In this document: positions 1-5,237 of the stretch, piece by piece
Layout of the letters: every line of letters begins with the position of its first letter
Position numbering within the stretch: position 1 is the first letter of the stretch
Assembly (NCBI GenBank): GCA_030066455.1
Contig: JASJBQ010000268.1
Coordinates: 1-6,594, forward strand
Source of the DNA: Desulfobacterales bacterium
GTDB taxonomy: Bacteria; Desulfobacterota; Desulfobacteria; Desulfobacterales; UBA5852
Reading direction: 5' to 3'
DNA: 6,594 nucleotides
Program-made: the position numbers and the translations under genes
Notes under the pieces: model-generated
What the model saw: only the letters and a program-made list of their open reading frames with translations
What the model was told of the DNA's origin: nothing
Databases searched by the model: none

Positions 1-486
1 CATCCCGGCCCCGGCGGCCGCTATCAGGGCCGTGTAGACAGGCCCGCAGGGTAAAAGGCCCAATAGCAGGCCCAGCGGAAAATAGGCGGCCGCCGAACCA
101 TTCCGGGACAGCTTTTGATAACCTCTGACCAGGAAGCCCTGTGGGTTGTGATAATCCCCAAAGATCCTTCCCAGGGGCAGCCAGCCGCTCATGGCGAGTG
201 CCATGACGATGATCACCAGGCCGGCAAAGACCAGGGCGCCCTGCTGAATGCCCGCGATATTGGAAGCCACCATGGAGAATGAGCCGGTGGCCCCCATGAT
301 GCCCCCTAAAAAGCTGTAGGTGGTGACCCGGCCTGCGTTGTAGAGGATATGGGGCAGGTAACGATGGCGCTTCAGGTTAAGAGACAGTGAGACCACGATC
401 GGGCCGCACATCCCGATGCAGTGGCCGAAGCCCACGGAAAATCCGGCGGCCAGAAAAACCGGGTATAAGGGATCAATAAACGACAT
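1..486 (-). CDS. TauE/SafE-like (DsbD_2/UreH-type) membrane protein, 3' part off the window
   Basis: This is the N-terminal part (162 codons) of a polytopic inner-membrane protein that continues past the left edge. Residues 16-29 read FSVGFGHCIGMCGP and residues 145-154 read LPCGPVYTAL. These paired half-repeat signatures, with Cys23, Cys27 and Cys147, are typical of the sulfite exporter TauE/SafE and cytochrome c biogenesis transmembrane (DsbD_2/UreH-like) superfamily. Hydrophobic segments lie near residues 8-30, 51-70 and 80-100. The ATG at 484-486 lies inside the 3' end of the FixH-like gene, a 14-bp overlap that suggests translational coupling. Such proteins next to a FixH/YtkA domain are often linked to metal (copper) handling or cytochrome oxidase/cytochrome c maturation. 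The conserved cysteines could carry thiol-disulfide exchange or bind metal. The substrate cannot be read from the sequence. The family call is firm; the role is inferred. Confidence 0.85.
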   Translation of the reverse strand, partial: MSFIDPLYPVFLAAGFSVGFGHCIGMCGPIVVSLSLNLKRHRYLPHILYNAGRVTTYSFLGGIMGATGSFSMVASNIAGIQQGALVFAGLVIIVMALAMSGWLPLGRIFGDYHNPQGFLVRGYQKLSRNGSAAAYFPLGLLLGLLPCGPVYTALIAAAGAGM

Positions 487-910
487 CGAAGACGAACCGG
501 GCCTCTCCGGCACCGGGAACGACAACATGGGCAAACCAGGTCCGACGGCCGCTTTTGCAACGCACGATAATCCCCTTGCCCGTATAGGTGCCATCACCGC
601 TCGGTTTGAGCTGAACGCGGTTGGGCCCCATCTTCATGGCCGGCATCCCCAGGTCGATAAAGGGAGGCTGCTTGGGCGCCGGGCCGGTGAGTGTGACCGT
701 GAAGGTTGAATCCTGCATGGCGGTGACCGGTCGCGGATTTATTTCCAGCGTCACCGTCGCATTACCCATTGGCAGGACGCATTTACCGTCGTGGGCCCGA
801 CAGTTGATGGCGGATGCCTCCGCAGCGGCCGTAGCCGCTCCAACCCCGGCCAAAAAAAGCAAAATAACACAAGCAACGCCAAAAGAACCCGTGTGAATTG
901 GTCTGAACAT
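473..910 (-). CDS. FixH/YtkA-like periplasmic domain protein
   Basis: This encodes about 145 residues. It begins with a basic/hydrophobic export signal (MFRPIHTG, then a hydrophobic run to about residue 30 ending in an Ala-rich stretch). A beta-rich domain follows, containing NATVTLEINPRPVTAMQDSTF, then an LGMPAMKMGPN segment and a final FVFDVVY strand. This pattern (the 'P..M..M..n' segment plus terminal beta strands) matches the YtkA-like/FixH domain. Met residues in LGMPAMKMG and Cys37, Cys44 and Cys118 are potential metal or redox ligands. I chose the ATG at 908-910 because GGGG sits 6 nt upstream. An in-frame TTG two codons earlier (914-916) is possible but less well placed. The 3' end overlaps the TauE-like gene by 14 bp, so the two probably form one operon. 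FixH proteins assist cbb3 oxidase assembly, but no ccoN, ccoI or ccoG lies in view, so the partner is unknown. Other small beta-sandwich periplasmic domains are possible. Confidence 0.75.
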   Translation of the reverse strand: MFRPIHTGSFGVACVILLFLAGVGAATAAAEASAINCRAHDGKCVLPMGNATVTLEINPRPVTAMQDSTFTVTLTGPAPKQPPFIDLGMPAMKMGPNRVQLKPSGDGTYTGKGIIVRCKSGRRTWFAHVVVPGAGEARFVFDVVY

Positions 911-1323
911 GGTCAACCCCGCTGAAAATGTTATTCACCCACGAAGCACTTGGAATGAAACATTCACCTGATGATCCAAAGCCCACCAGGATACTGGATA
1001 TACTCCATAACAAGCGGTCGTATCAAAAAGGATTAAGCCCATACGTTGCCGTCAGAAGAGCCTTCGATAAAACGGCCAAAAGAAACACGCTACAGCGACG
1101 AAGGCCCCAGCGCAAGGATCGCCCAAGCGGTTATATGCTGAATCGCCGAAGCCCGGCGCGATCGATGGCCGCATCCAACACGGGTAAAAGGGGTCAGAGC
1201 AGTCGGCAGCCGTTAAATGCGTGGCCAGCCCGGCGTTCCTCGCACCGGCCGTCGGCGGGATAGCGTCCCATACCATAGCCGTTGAACACGAAACGCCTTT
1301 AAAGTGCGTTTGAATAGCGATAC
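911..1323. other. Intergenic stretch without a convincing gene
   Basis: This 413-bp gap lies between the divergent FixH-like (minus) and EamA transporter (plus) genes, so it should hold both promoters. The open frames here (928-1263 plus, 1052-1276 minus) give Arg/Ser/Pro-rich or composition-driven proteins with no family signature and no good ribosome binding site. I regard them as non-coding. A small perfect dyad GAATG-AAA-CATTC occupies 953-965, upstream of the FixH-like gene. I see no tRNA-like cloverleaf, no transposase remnant and no clear terminator. The GC-rich part at about 1130-1265 could hide a small RNA, but nothing in the sequence demonstrates one. Confidence 0.5.
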
Positions 1324-2256
1324 ATGATACGGAGCGTGTATCCGCGTATCGTAATCCCGGGCGATGTGATGATCGGAATACCTGTCGGCGTTCGCTACAT
1401 GCTGTTATCCGCGCTAAGTTTTGCCTTCATGGCGGCTTGTGTCAAAACCGCCGCCCAGAGAGGGATTCCCGTGCTGGAGATCGTCGCCGCCCGCGCCTTG
1501 ATCTCGGCATGTATCAGCTACATCGACATCAAACGCAAACGAATAAGCCCATGGGGGCACCACAAATTCCTTCTCACGGCCCGGGGCTTGATCGGCACAC
1601 TCGCCTTGATGTGCGTATTTTACGCGGTCACCACCCTGCCCCTGGCGGAAGCAACCCTGCTGCAGTACCTGCACCCGGTTTTTACCTCGTTGCTGGCTTT
1701 TGTGTTCATCAAGGAAACCATCCAGCGCTCCACGGTGGTGTGTATCGTGCTCAGCCTGACCGGGCTGTTGATCATGGTGCAACCCGCATTTTTGTTCGGC
1801 GGATGGGCCGCCGGTACCCCGCCATTGCCCCTGCTGGGCGTTGGGGCGGCTTTGCTCGGGGCGTTGGGCAGTGGCGCAGCGTATGTATTGATACGGCGCC
1901 TGAGCAGCGCCGAAGATCCGTCCGTGATCATCTTTTATTTCCCTTTCATTGCCCTTCCGGTGGCGTGCATTCTTTTGGGTGACCGATTTGTCATGCCGAC
2001 CGGATGGACTTGGATCCTATTGCTTCTGGTGGGCATTTTCACCCAGGTGGCGCAGTACGGCCTGACGCGGGCCATGCAAACCGAGGATGCCAGCAAGGCC
2101 ACGGCGTATTCCTATGTCCAGGTCATCTTTGCCGCCATTCTCGGATGGCTGCTGTTCGACGAGATCCCCACCGCCAGTACGCTTATCGGGGCGCTGTTTA
2201 TCACCGGGGGAGCCCTGGTCAATGTCATTTATCGCAAACGCCCGACGGGGCGCTGA
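1324..2256 (+). CDS. EamA/DMT-superfamily inner-membrane transporter
   Basis: The protein has 310 residues and about ten hydrophobic segments in two tandem EamA domains (about residues 22-157 and 170-304), the usual layout and length for RhaT/EamA transporters. Visible family features in repeat 1 are FAFMAACVK near residue 34, an ARALIS segment near residue 57, a RGLIGTLAL segment near residue 89 and PLAEATLLQYLHPVFTSLLA near residues 105-125. Repeat 2 has SYVQVIFAAILGWLLFDEIPT near residues 262-283. The C-terminus is basic (YRKRPTGR), consistent with a cytoplasmic end. Family members export or import small metabolites such as amino acids and drugs; the substrate cannot be predicted here. The start at 1324 lacks a clear Shine-Dalgarno. 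ATG codons at 1369 and 1399 are alternatives, and the second would still keep the first membrane segment. It is followed after 15 bp by the YnfA gene, probably co-transcribed. Confidence 0.9.
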   Translation: MIRSVYPRIVIPGDVMIGIPVGVRYMLLSALSFAFMAACVKTAAQRGIPVLEIVAARALISACISYIDIKRKRISPWGHHKFLLTARGLIGTLALMCVFYAVTTLPLAEATLLQYLHPVFTSLLAFVFIKETIQRSTVVCIVLSLTGLLIMVQPAFLFGGWAAGTPPLPLLGVGAALLGALGSGAAYVLIRRLSSAEDPSVIIFYFPFIALPVACILLGDRFVMPTGWTWILLLLVGIFTQVAQYGLTRAMQTEDASKATAYSYVQVIFAAILGWLLFDEIPTASTLIGALFITGGALVNVIYRKRPTGR

Positions 2257-2262
2257 GAGCAC

Positions 2263-2267
2263 GGGAG
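2263..2267 (+). promoter_or_regulatory. Ribosome binding site of the YnfA gene
   Basis: GGGAG lies 4 nt ahead of the ATG at 2272, within the 15-bp gap after the transporter stop codon. It supports this start and tight coupling to the upstream gene. Confidence 0.6.
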
Positions 2268-2271
2268 TTCT

Positions 2272-2610
2272 ATGAACGCGACAACAGCTATCCATTCGGT
2301 TTTCTACTTCTGTTTAGCAGGGCTTTGCGAAATCGGCGGCGGCTATTTGGTATGGCTTTGGCTACGCGAAGGCAAACCGATTTTGTACGGACTGGGCGGC
2401 GCCCTTGTCCTCGTGATCTATGGCGTCATCCCCACCTTGCAGCCCGCCCATTTCGGCCGGGTGTATGCCGCCTATGGCGGCGTCTTTATCGTGCTCTCCA
2501 TCATCTGGGGCTGGAAGGTCGACGATATCGCCCCGGACCGGTTTGATCTTATCGGCGGGGGTATAGCGCTGTTGGGCGTAGCCATCATCATGTATTGGCC
2601 GAGAACCTGA
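2272..2610 (+). CDS. ynfA: YnfA family (UPF0060) inner-membrane protein
   Basis: The protein has 112 residues, close to the usual YnfA length of about 108, with four hydrophobic segments (about residues 8-28, 36-54, 63-80 and 91-108). The family signature is very clear: [20 protein letters not shown] at about residues 15-34, then [20 protein letters not shown] near residues 54-73, IWGWKVD near 78-84, PDRFDLIGG near 87-95 and a terminal MYWPR. YnfA is related to the small multidrug resistance (SMR) type of four-helix membrane proteins. Some homologues have been linked to export of toxic cations, but the physiological role is not settled. The gene sits 15 bp after an EamA transporter, another member of the DMT superfamily, so the operon pairs two related small-molecule transporters. 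Nothing looks truncated or unusual. Confidence 0.95.
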   Translation: MNATTAIHSVFYFCLAGLCEIGGGYLVWLWLREGKPILYGLGGALVLVIYGVIPTLQPAHFGRVYAAYGGVFIVLSIIWGWKVDDIAPDRFDLIGGGIALLGVAIIMYWPRT

Positions 2611-2633
2611 TACCGCTGAATCTGGTATCAGCG
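2607..2633 (+). terminator. Hairpin overlapping the ynfA stop codon (possible terminator)
   Basis: A perfect 8-bp inverted repeat, CTGATACC (2607-2614) and GGTATCAG (2624-2631), has a 9-nt loop and includes the TGA stop of ynfA. An overlapping alternative dyad, CGCTGA (2614-2619) with TCAGCG (2628-2633), competes with it. No T-tract follows, so a factor-independent terminator is only possible; RNA 3'-end stabilisation is an alternative. Confidence 0.4.
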
Positions 2634-2865
2634 CCACCGTCGAAAATGGAAAAGGTAATTCAGTAGATAAAGCAGCATTTGTTACCTATGGCGTGCCAAT
2701 ATATCGAACACACTCTATCCACGGATTAAGTGCCATTTCGTCTATCGTACCCTCCCTTTCCATTCTTTGCTATTGCACCTTCACGATCCATTCGCTACGC
2801 ATAAGAGCGCATCGGGTCCTCGTTCCATTTGGCATCGGTTAGATGCGGCACACTTACAGGACAAT
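2632..2865. other. Intergenic region upstream of the cytochrome c' gene
   Basis: This stretch of roughly 230 bp is more AT-rich than its neighbours. It contains a 6-bp dyad AGGTAA (2653-2658) / TTACCT (2682-2687) and must hold the cytochrome c' promoter. TTGCAC at 2773-2778 could be a -35 element, but no good -10 lies at the correct distance. The reading frame of the cytochrome is open back to a TTG at 2767, but that extension has no signal-peptide character and is judged non-coding. Confidence 0.35.
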
Positions 2866-2873
2866 AAAGGAGG
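2866..2873 (+). promoter_or_regulatory. Strong Shine-Dalgarno that fixes the cytochrome c' start
   Basis: AAAGGAGG lies 4 nt ahead of the ATG at 2878-2880. It is a near-perfect anti-16S match, and the ATG it serves begins directly with a Sec signal peptide. It decides against the 37-codon longer frame starting at TTG 2767. Confidence 0.85.
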
Positions 2874-2877
2874 ATGT

Positions 2878-3336
2878 ATGAATCACCAGATCAAGCTGTT
2901 AACGCTAATTTTGATCTTGGTCGTGACGGGCGGAGTAGCCTGGGCTCAATTTGCTAAACCCGACGATGCAATCGCCTATCGCAAGGCCGTGATGCAGGTC
3001 ATCGGTAAGCATTTTGGGGAAATGGCCGACATGGTCAAAGGCTCGCAGCCCTACGCCCAAGACGCCTTTGAAAAGGACGCCCGGATCGTGGCCTTGATGG
3101 CCGCGCTCCCCTGGGAGGCTTCCCTGGTGCCGGGTTCCTACGACGGCGGAGGCACAACCCTCAAGGAGGACGCCTTGCGGGACCGCGAGGGTTTCATGGC
3201 GGCCGCCCAGGAGTTCGAAGCGGCCAGCCAAGACCTGCTGACTGCCGCGCAAGGCGGCGATCAGGGTGCCATCAAGTCAACATTCGGCGCTACCGCCAAG
3301 AGCTGCAGCCGCTGCCACAAGACCTACCGCAAATAG
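2878..3336 (+). CDS. Periplasmic class II cytochrome c (cytochrome c'/c556 type)
   Basis: The precursor has 152 residues. Residues 1-23 form a Sec signal peptide ending AWA before Gln24. The mature part of about 129 residues is helical, with AIAYRKAVMQVIGKHFGEM near residues 31-49 (helix 1) and a single C-terminal heme motif CSRCH at residues 143-147 followed by KTYRK. A C-terminal CXXCH in a four-helix protein of this size defines the cytochrome c'/c556 family (class II). Met39 sits in helix 1 roughly where c556 proteins carry the sixth ligand, which would favour a six-coordinate low-spin heme. A five-coordinate c' that binds NO remains possible. Heme is attached by the cytochrome c maturation system after export. 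The gene converges on, and overlaps by 13 bp, the minus-strand cytochrome b561. The two proteins are plausible electron-transfer partners, as b561/c' pairs occur in other proteobacteria. Confidence 0.93.
   Translation: MNHQIKLLTLILILVVTGGVAWAQFAKPDDAIAYRKAVMQVIGKHFGEMADMVKGSQPYAQDAFEKDARIVALMAALPWEASLVPGSYDGGGTTLKEDALRDREGFMAAAQEFEAASQDLLTAAQGGDQGAIKSTFGATAKSCSRCHKTYRK
3324..3336. other. 13-bp convergent overlap of cytochrome c' and cytochrome b genes
   Basis: The TAG of the plus-strand cytochrome c' (3334-3336) and the TAG of the minus-strand cytochrome b (complement of 3324-3326) lie within each other's coding sequence. There is no room for an intergenic terminator, so the two mRNAs must have complementary 3' ends. 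Confidence 0.85.
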
Positions 3337-4010
3337 GCGGCTGCATAGCGCACGATAAAGAAAACCACCCCCGCGCAAACGCCGGCAATCGCGGCGGCCG
3401 ACCAGAGGCTGCCGGCGGCAGGCGGGGCTGGACCGCGCCAGCGTTTGCGGCCGTGGATCATCGGCCCGATCAGGTTGTCGCGTTTGACGACCAGGTAAAA
3501 CAATACCGCCAGGATATGGATGGCGATCAACACGCTGATGACATCGGCGTTAATCCTGTGAATACGCGTAAGCATGTCGGAAGCCGCTTTGCTCACCAGG
3601 GGATACAGCGGTCCTTCCGTAAAAATATCGTCATTGGCAAATAGACCGGCGGTGGCCTGCAGCAGCAAAGCCCCCAGCATGGCCATGATCGACCAGCCGC
3701 CGAGAGGATTGTGGCCCAGATGTGGGGGCGCATCTTTTTGAAAAAGGCCCGCAGCGTGACGCCACACGGTTCCCGGACCGCGCAAAAAAGAACTGAACCG
3801 GGCATGATAACCGCCCACCATCCCCCAAACCAGGCGGAACAGTACGAGCGCCAAAACCCCGTACCCGCTCGTCATGTGGACATTCAGCCAATCCAGGCCC
3901 AACTTCCCGGTCAGGAGGCAAATAGCCACCAGGACAAGGGTCGTCCAGTGAAACAGGCGCAACGGCAGATCCCAGACCAGTACCGTCCTTGTTGATGCGT
4001 GTTCGTTCAT
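3324..4010 (-). CDS. Membrane-bound cytochrome b561-type protein (CybB/HyaC-like)
   Basis: From the ATG at 4008-4010 this encodes 228 residues with four main hydrophobic segments (about 22-38, 47-66, 104-124 and 155-175) and a fifth C-terminal one (about 205-225). The family pattern is clear: VWDLPLRLFHW (residues 12-22), NVHMTSGYGVLALVLFRLVWG (43-63), ARFSSF (70-75), GHNPLGGWSIMAML (99-112) and a late RDNLIGPMIHGRKRW block (177-191). His21, His45, His151 and His165 are the likely axial ligands of two b hemes. Such proteins pass electrons between the quinone pool and periplasmic cytochromes or other redox partners. The frame is open upstream to a TTG at 4089-4091 and includes an ATG at 4032-4034. 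I prefer 4010 because the family motif starts just after it, although no good Shine-Dalgarno is visible at any of them. It is the last gene of the ArsR unit and converges on a cytochrome c' gene. Confidence 0.88.
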   Translation of the reverse strand: MNEHASTRTVLVWDLPLRLFHWTTLVLVAICLLTGKLGLDWLNVHMTSGYGVLALVLFRLVWGMVGGYHARFSSFLRGPGTVWRHAAGLFQKDAPPHLGHNPLGGWSIMAMLGALLLQATAGLFANDDIFTEGPLYPLVSKAASDMLTRIHRINADVISVLIAIHILAVLFYLVVKRDNLIGPMIHGRKRWRGPAPPAAGSLWSAAAIAGVCAGVVFFIVRYAAAYLR

Positions 4011-4099
4011 AAAGGCAGCAGGTTTTAACCCCATGACAGGCGAGACGGGCCCGTTTGCTGACCCGTCATTTGCTTCGAGAGCTCGCCTCAAAAGCGGGG

Positions 4100-4309
4100 C
4101 TATTTTTCCTTCTTCATTTCCGCAATATGCTCCTTTACCGCTTTCACCTGATCCTGCAGATCCGCAAGATGGTCCTCTAGACTGGCGATCCGCTTCGCCT
4201 TGGTCATGAATCGCGGTCTTGAAAATTCACCACCGAGACATCCACAGCCACATGCCTGTTGATGCCCCCATCTCTGTCCCCTGTGATGAAGACCCGCGTT
4301 ACAACACAT
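4100..4309 (-). CDS. Small protein with Cys/His-rich head and four-heptad coiled coil
   Basis: The protein has 69 residues in two parts. The head (residues 1-28) has Cys2, Cys3, Cys20, Cys22 and Cys24 (a CGCGC run) and His8, His9 and His16, a likely metal or redox site. The tail (residues 34-69) is a charged helix with a faultless heptad pattern: Ile41, Leu44, Leu48, Leu51, Val55, Val58, Ile62, Met65 (spacing 3-4-3-4-3-4-3). I chose the ATG at 4307-4309 because AAAGGGGGTGATC just upstream matches the 16S anti-Shine-Dalgarno complement with one mismatch. The frame stays open for 14 more codons. Short proteins with a Cys-containing start followed by an RF.TK..RI..LE...L-type helix are, as I recall them, common beside ArsR-type regulators in Deltaproteobacteria; I know no assigned function. 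It lies 71 bp after arsR and 89 bp before the cytochrome b, probably in one unit. A metal-binding, oligomeric cytoplasmic accessory is an inference. Confidence 0.7.
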   Translation of the reverse strand: MCCNAGLHHRGQRWGHQQACGCGCLGGEFSRPRFMTKAKRIASLEDHLADLQDQVKAVKEHIAEMKKEK

Positions 4310-4380
4310 AAGATCACCCCCTTTGCATAAACCATATTTGGACATTTGCACATACCAATATTTAGTTATGCGAAAATGCG
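4310..4380 (-). promoter_or_regulatory. AT-rich inverted repeat between arsR and the small coiled-coil gene
   Basis: The two arms 4325-4341 and 4355-4371 form an interrupted dyad: GCATAA at one end pairs with TTATGC at the other, and TTGG pairs with CCAA inside. Read on the minus strand, TTGGTA and TATGGT could serve as weak -35/-10 elements 16 nt apart ahead of the strong Shine-Dalgarno. This could be a second operator or promoter giving the downstream genes separate control, but no element is strong. Confidence 0.3.
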
Positions 4381-4695
4381 TCAGTCTGGGATGAATTCTT
4401 TTCCGAGCGTGTCGTGCAGGACTGTGCGATAGCGACTCAGGCCATTCGGATCGAGCGAATAGTGCATAAAATTGCCGTGCCGCTCACCGCGAACCAGACC
4501 CGCCTGTCTCAGGATTCTAAGGTGTTGTGAGACTGCCGATTGGGTAACACCCAGATGGTGTGCCAGGGCATTGACACACAAGGGCCCTCCCTGGCAAACG
4601 CCCGGTTTGCAATTATTCAACAATTGAACCAGCCTTAACCGGGTCGGATCTGACAGGGCTTTGAAAATTTCGGATAATTCTTCGATTTTCGCCAT
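4381..4695 (-). CDS. ArsR/SmtB-family transcriptional regulator with a three-cysteine loop
   Basis: The protein has 104 residues, the normal size for this family. It opens with IFKALSDPTRLRLVQLL (residues 10-26), the hallmark ArsR helix. The winged helix-turn-helix follows: NALAHHLGVTQSAVSQHLRILRQAGLV (residues 42-68), with SAVSQHL as recognition helix, then a wing with RGERHGNFMHYSL (69-81). Between the two is CKPGVCQGGPLC, with Cys29, Cys34 and Cys40. Cys40 falls where ArsR proteins have the first Cys of ELCVCDL, while the second position is Asn42. This suggests an altered site for arsenite, another thiophilic metal, or a thiol redox signal. The inducer cannot be named. Members are typically dimeric repressors released by metal or oxidation. 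It is first in a minus-strand unit with a small Cys-rich protein and a cytochrome b, and a dyad operator lies just upstream, so autoregulation is likely. Confidence 0.9.
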   Translation of the reverse strand: MAKIEELSEIFKALSDPTRLRLVQLLNNCKPGVCQGGPLCVNALAHHLGVTQSAVSQHLRILRQAGLVRGERHGNFMHYSLDPNGLSRYRTVLHDTLGKEFIPD

Positions 4696-4707
4696 GATGC
4701 GCCACGC

Positions 4708-4727
4708 AAGTATATTAGTATATGCTT
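4708..4727 (-). promoter_or_regulatory. Probable ArsR operator
   Basis: This is a 20-bp dyad of form AAG-N-ATAT-N4-ATAT-N-CTT, with 7 of 10 base pairs symmetric. It lies 12 bp before the arsR ATG and just downstream of the predicted -10, so it covers the expected transcription start. Short AT-rich dyads at this place are characteristic of ArsR/SmtB autorepression sites. Binding is inferred. Confidence 0.6.
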
Positions 4728-4734
4728 ATTTAAT

Positions 4735-4763
4735 AATATTGAGTCGCCTCGGGTGATTGTCAA
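4735..4763 (-). promoter_or_regulatory. Sigma70-type promoter of arsR
   Basis: On the minus strand a perfect TTGACA (complement of 4758-4763) is followed after 17 bp by AATATT (4735-4740), a 4/6 match to TATAAT. TATTAT at 19 bp is an overlapping alternative. The predicted start falls at about 4728, at the edge of the dyad operator. Confidence 0.6.
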
Positions 4764-4805
4764 AAAAATCTTGGCGCATCTTTGCTCTTCTCCCTGAAGT
4801 CCGGC

Positions 4806-5114
4806 TTACAAGGGGTGCATCTCATTGCGCTGATGGGTGTTGATCGCGGCACAAATAATACTGTTGTCCGCTCCGATTTCGGATTGCTTCAGACAACCAG
4901 CGTCAACGCAGCCGTTTTGGACCGCTCCCAGGTAGTTGGTGAACGCATGCCAATTGGCGAAAATCCGTTGCTCCGGCAAAGCATTGATGATTTCAAACAC
5001 CTCCTTGATGTGGGGCTGAAAATTCATCAGAACGACCCTGCCGCCTTGCGCGTTTATCGCCCGGCAGGCCTTAAGAATGACCCGCAGCCCTTTGGAGTTG
5101 AATTCAGGCCGCAC
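4806..5114 (-). pseudogene. 5'-truncated STAS-domain (anti-sigma factor antagonist-like) gene
   Basis: The frame begins in the middle of a STAS domain. Starting from a GTG at 5112-5114, residues 5-16 read FNSKGLRVILKA, equivalent to the central 'DSSGLrvLl' motif. AQGGRVVLMNFQPHIKEVFEI follows (residues 22-42), then NALPEQRIF and a terminal helix to about residue 66. The roughly 45-50 residues that normally form the first strands and helix are absent. The frame reaches an in-frame TAA at 5145-5147, and the other two frames upstream show no STAS-like sequence. No Shine-Dalgarno precedes the GTG. After residue 66 there is an unusual tail of 36 residues rich in Cys, Asn and Ile, probably run-on past a lost stop. 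A full-length relative would act in a partner-switching cascade; here the serine-bearing motif is NSKG, with Lys where SpoIIAA has its phosphorylated Ser. It is most likely a decaying remnant. An expressed short protein is possible but unlikely. Confidence 0.65.
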
Positions 5115-5184
5115 GCTGCGATGCAGGCATTCGTGCGTTTCTGTTTAGGCGCTGTTTGCTTTCGCATCAGGTCATTGGGATGCT

Positions 5185-5218
5185 GGGAACGGCTTCCCCA
5201 TGCAAGCCGTTCCCTTTT
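5185..5218 (+). terminator. Perfect 11-bp hairpin followed by TTTT (plus orientation)
   Basis: GGGAACGGCTT (5185-5195) pairs exactly with AAGCCGTTCCC (5204-5214) across an 8-nt loop and is followed by TTTT at 5215-5218 on the plus strand. It is by far the strongest terminator-like structure in the window. No plus-strand gene ends here. It lies 19 bp beyond the stop of the minus-strand exported protein, but that orientation has no T-tract. It could still act as an mRNA 3' structure for that gene or stop antisense transcripts. Confidence 0.6.
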
Positions 5219-5237
5219 GGAATCATCCCGCCAACGC

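Noticed and set aside
928..1263. Plus-strand 111-codon open frame between the FixH-like and EamA genes
   Set aside because: It is strongly Arg/Ser/Pro-biased in its second half, has no recognisable domain and no good ribosome binding site, and lies where divergent promoters are expected.
1052..1276. Minus-strand 74-codon open frame in the same gap
   Set aside because: It has no family signature and no ribosome binding site. It overlaps the other doubtful frame, and its composition looks like chance in GC-rich DNA.
1437..1982. 181-codon plus-strand frame inside the EamA transporter gene
   Set aside because: It is an out-of-frame reading of a clear two-domain transporter, and its own protein is Arg/Pro/His-rich with no domain.
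2004..2546. 180-codon plus-strand frame spanning the end of the EamA gene and ynfA
   Set aside because: It overlaps two well-recognised genes in a different frame and encodes an Arg/His-rich product typical of a shadow frame.
2767..2877. N-terminal extension of the cytochrome c' frame from a TTG
   Set aside because: AAAGGAGG directly before the ATG at 2878, with the signal peptide starting there, makes the longer start very unlikely.
4011..4091. 27-codon N-terminal extension of cytochrome b from a TTG
   Set aside because: The family-typical VWD...R.FHW motif begins just after the ATG at 4010. The extension is unlike the family and lacks a ribosome binding site.
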